From NCBI GenBank assembly GCA_003991915.1, contig RQTK01000021.1, positions 753,499-817,498 of the forward strand: DNA of 64,000 nucleotides. The letters run 5' to 3'. The translations under genes and the position numbers were made by a program. The notes beneath the pieces are model-generated. The model worked only from the letters and a program-made list of their open reading frames with translations, was not told where the DNA came from and did no database searches. Numbering within the stretch: position 1 is the stretch's first letter; the number at the start of each line of letters is the position of its first letter. This document shows, one piece after another, positions 1 to 64,000 of this stretch. The DNA is from Elysia chlorotica (lineage: Eukaryota; Mollusca; Gastropoda; Plakobranchidae).

Positions 1-1882
1 AAAACTTATTTTCAGGACCAATTCTTTCAGAATGGATTGTACATATTGTTCAAATAAAGATATTTAGACCTACTGAAATAAATTTAATTCTGTAAATATT
101 ATCATAGCACCAAGGTCTTGAATTCTTTTTTTAGAAACTAAATTGTGTAAACGCAAGAAGTCTTTCCACATCTCAGCCGTTTTTGTCAGACATTGATGCA
201 CACAGACATATTTCAAATGTCTTTCATTTTATCTCACCATTGGTATAAAAAATGAAATAGGGATATTCTGTCTATTGACTTGACTATTAACTAGCAGCTA
301 ATACTATGAGATAATGATGATTGTGATACAATAGATAATGTAACTAATATCATAAAAATATGCTAATAAATTTGGGTGTTCACAACAATATTAAACTCCA
401 AATGTATTGTACAAAGAAAAGAATACAGAAATTTATTCATATTTTGAGTGATACAGATACCAAATCTTACAAAGTTACATGACATCAAGAACCAAAAATG
501 TCAAGAAGTAAAAATACCCAAATTCATTAAATAACTTAGACACTTTTCTTTCAACTTTTGAAAAATAATCATGCTTGAATGTTACAACATTAAACTGCTG
601 TCACATTTTCAATGTTTGACTAAATTATTGTTTGGACCTTTAGCCAAAAAAAATTGGAAATGTAAAATTGACTTTGAAAGTCTCTGACTGCCTTAATTTA
701 AAATAATCTTAATGAGCATGAATGGGAACCTTATACGTGAAAATCGGACAGTGAACATTTCAACAGGACTTTTAAAAACTGATGTGCAAACATTGAATTA
801 AAATATTTACGTATATAGGCCTCAGGACAAAATATCTTCCTCTCTCTTACAGATAGTGTGACATAACTAAAGGCACACACACACGCAGGCCACAACAGAA
901 AAAAATGTACAGTGCGGCTGCCCACTGAACGCATTGAGCATAATAGTTCATGGAAGTGCGCTATGCAGTATATTATTTTTAGCAGTAGCAGTACCCAAAT
1001 TAATGTTCGTATGATACAGAAGTTGCATCTTGTCATAGTGATCATCGTAATAATTTGCATACAGCGCGAAATAAAAAAAAAATAGGTGTATAGCGAGATA
1101 AAATCCAAGGAAAATCTAAAGTATTAACCGTAATTTCTGGGTAATCCACCGAAAAGATTGAGGGTAAATATATACATGTTGGTGCAACACACATACTTTT
1201 TTTTATTTTGCTTATCATGAAAAGTAATATCACATTTTAGTTCCATAAATGAATAAGTATGACATGGCAAGGGTCAATTGTTTTTCTTTTTATTACACAA
1301 GTTAGCTCTTGTGGTTTTTGTTGGGGATGGCTATGTTTTCATGAGCTCTGTGTGGTTGGGTCGCAACTTTCGGAATGTCAACTTTGATATTACACAAATA
1401 CGCTATAGACCTTATATACAACTTTAATTATCAAAATACCAAAGTGTACAATGTTTGGTTAGCGAGAAGTCAAAAGAAACAGCACGTCTAACGGTTTGGT
1501 TTTATGTTTGTTTTTTGTTGTTGTTGTTGTTTTAGGGTTTTTTATTGTGTGGTTTTTGTTGTGTGTGTGTGGTTTTTTTTATGAGGCTATACAGCATAGA
1601 ATGAGATTCTATTTCACGTTGGAGTTTATAAGACATAATCAATTGGCAGAACGTGTAAATACTTTTTCCCCAGAAGATTTGGTTTTATACGAGATTTAAA
1701 TGAGCATTATAAATCTCTCTGTGTGTCTGTCAATCCGTCTCTTTGTATATCTGCCTGTCTCTCTCTCACTCACTCACACACACGCACTCTCAGTTTCTCT
1801 CTCTTACTATCCATCTCTATCTCACTCTATCTCTTTCTTTCTCTCGACCTCTCACTCCTTCCGAATCTATATATCCTTGTAT

Positions 1883-1940
<58 letters not shown>

Positions 1941-3344
1941 CTCTTTTTCACCACTGCCCTTCTCAGGAAGACACATGGATGAAAAAATCCACAACTGGTT
2001 TGATGGTTAGATGCAATGCAAAGAAGGGCTGGGCGGTGTATATATCCAGATATGTATAAAATTTTACTGGTCAACTAGTTAAATGGTGCAGCTATCAGGT
2101 TCACCATAGCTATTAATCAAAATAATTTGGGATTCATTTAAAGTATAATGCAACTCATGTATTTCAACTTAAGATTCTAATAACTGATTCTGTTATATAC
2201 AAATTTTGTCAGGCCATAATGGTGCCCGAATTGGCGTGTTTTAAAAGCTAATGTGCGTGACGCCGAGATACATTATGCCAAAACTAAATAAATTCATCGA
2301 TAAAAAGGAATGGGGTGTTTTAAGATTATTATGTAAACAATAATATAATAATGATTAATGCTTCTTTGCTAAACCGCGCGTAAACAGGCTTTTTAAAAAA
2401 AGATCTACCTCACCATGATGATGGCACTTTGTGCACGGGTAATGGCTATAATTCATCACAATTTACCACGCAGTCTTAACCCAGTAGAATGGTTGAGTTT
2501 TATGAATAAAACACACATTTTGTGTTATGTGCATCTATGTACATTTCTAGCAACACTGCAAAGCCCAACCTTTCTACTTGCACACTTGTCACCGCGAAAT
2601 CACGGGATCTTCGCTGGAGGAAACAATCTTAATGGTGATATCGATAGATATTATATAAATAGGTTCACAATGCTAAGATTATGTATTTATAACATAACTT
2701 ACATTAGTATTGAATTTGCAATATCTTGTTTATGCAAATAGTGACCCACTTTTGAAGACTGGGAGAGATCCGGTATGTCACAACTGGGTAGATTGATATT
2801 TGGAGCACCATAAATTATAGTGACAGTTTGACATTTTTAGCTCTACTGTTGTCTAAAATTGTTGTCTGACGATAAAAATTTACTTTTAAACACTACCGGT
2901 ACTGAAATTTAGAGCGCTAAAAAGTGTTGATTCTTTTTTTCCTTTAAGCAGCTTCCAATGACCATGCATCTTGAATTTAAGCTCACTATGTTTCAATCGA
3001 AGTGAATATGTTTTGCTTTTGGTATATTTATGTCTTCTATGCCCGGCCAGACAGTATGCAAGTTACGGAAAAATGAGGCTCACATTGTCAATAAAACGCC
3101 AGGATGTCAAAGTAAGCTTTGGTGATTTACTTTTAAAATGCTTTAAGTTTTCCATGCAGGCTTTAATTTTTTCTACAAATGACGCCAAGTAAATCCACAA
3201 TAAATTGTTTGAAAATGCAAGTAGGCCTACCGGTAATACATGTATAATGTTAATGACGATCATGCTGTCAAAACAAATTTATCCATCTCAATATGTTTCC
3301 TCTCTAAGTTGCATATGGTAATTTTCTGGTGTGTAACACTACAT
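1..3344. other. 3' flank of ITPR, no gene seen
   Basis: AT-rich sequence with only short, low-complexity open frames. It holds a CT-rich tract at about 1715-1960. The distal ITPR 3' UTR may extend into it. Confidence 0.6.
1885..1936. repeat. (CT)n microsatellite
   Basis: About 26 CT units inside a wider pyrimidine-rich stretch (1715-1960). Long Ser/Leu frames here are repeat artefacts. Confidence 0.95.
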
Positions 3345-3350
3345 TTTATT
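3345..3350 (-). promoter_or_regulatory. Candidate poly(A) signal of ITPR
   Basis: Sense AATAAA 20 bases after the stop codon. If used, the 3' UTR would be under about 60 bases, which is short; a more distal site is equally possible. Confidence 0.35.
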
Positions 3351-3370
3351 TAGACGAAGTATTTTATCAC

Positions 3371-63798
<60,428 letters not shown>

Positions 63799-64000
63799 CT
63801 GAAAACGTCGAGAATAAAACGTGACATGAAAACCTTCATATTCATTTTTTTTTAATTTAGATAATTTATTTTTTAGTCTCCCAAGCTATAAAAGAATATT
63901 GTTTCATGTTATTAGGTTTTAGCACAATCGGCGTTGAGGGGGGTGGGGGACATATTTAACTATGACCGTTCCGTTTCCTTTCATTACTTTTAGTCCATAT

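Noticed and set aside
1700..2059. Long Ser/Leu-rich open frames in CT repeats (also near 7853, 30162, 32839, 42336, 45543, 54127)
   Set aside because: A (CT)n repeat stays open in several frames; no codon bias, no domain, and the same pattern recurs at every CT tract.

Overview
The window is animal (metazoan) genomic DNA of about 36% GC by eye. It is full of simple-sequence repeats, and almost all of it is one large intron-rich gene read on the minus strand. Repeat density, intron style, tRNA-derived SINEs with (CAAA)-type tails and the LINE fragment suggest a lophotrochozoan, most likely a gastropod or other mollusc; this is inference only.

The gene is an inositol 1,4,5-trisphosphate receptor (IP3R/ITPR), the Ca2+ release channel of the endoplasmic reticulum. 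I could place 59 coding exons by hand with GT-AG sites and consistent phases, from 63798 (5' side) down to the stop at 3371-3373. Once a 71-bp duplication in exon 34 is discounted, they join into about 2,627 residues in one frame. The first roughly 390 residues (suppressor domain and most of the MIR/beta-trefoil) and the promoter lie beyond position 64000. In transcript order: end of the MIR region (63.8-63.1 kb); alpha-helical IP3-binding core with the basic residues kept (59.2-55.1 kb); RIH/armadillo regulatory solenoid (54-17 kb) with an 11.5-kb intron at 41.2-52.8 kb; lysine-rich linker (16.4-16.1 kb); RIH-associated domain (15.8-12.2 kb); six-helix channel domain (11.7-7.4 kb); C2H2 zinc linker and coiled coil (6.8-5.8 kb); and an unusual 354-residue disordered tail (5.4-3.4 kb).

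The protein looks like a divergent paralogue. The pore reads G-L-I-G-D where IP3Rs have GGGVGD, the S5-pore luminal loop is very short, and the tail carries many RRxS and SP sites. Binding residues equivalent to rat K508, R511, R568 and K569 are kept, so IP3 gating is probably retained.

The introns hold mobile and simple repeats that often touch exon borders: a minisatellite copied from the end of exon 13 and its splice donor, a SINE next to the exon 12 donor, a LINE tail next to the exon 24 acceptor, a partial duplication of exon 25, a LINE endonuclease fragment at 49.5-50.3 kb, and many (GA)n, (GATA)n and (ATG)n arrays. Positions 1-3370 are 3' flank with no gene I can support. No second gene, RNA gene, CRISPR array or prokaryotic feature was seen.
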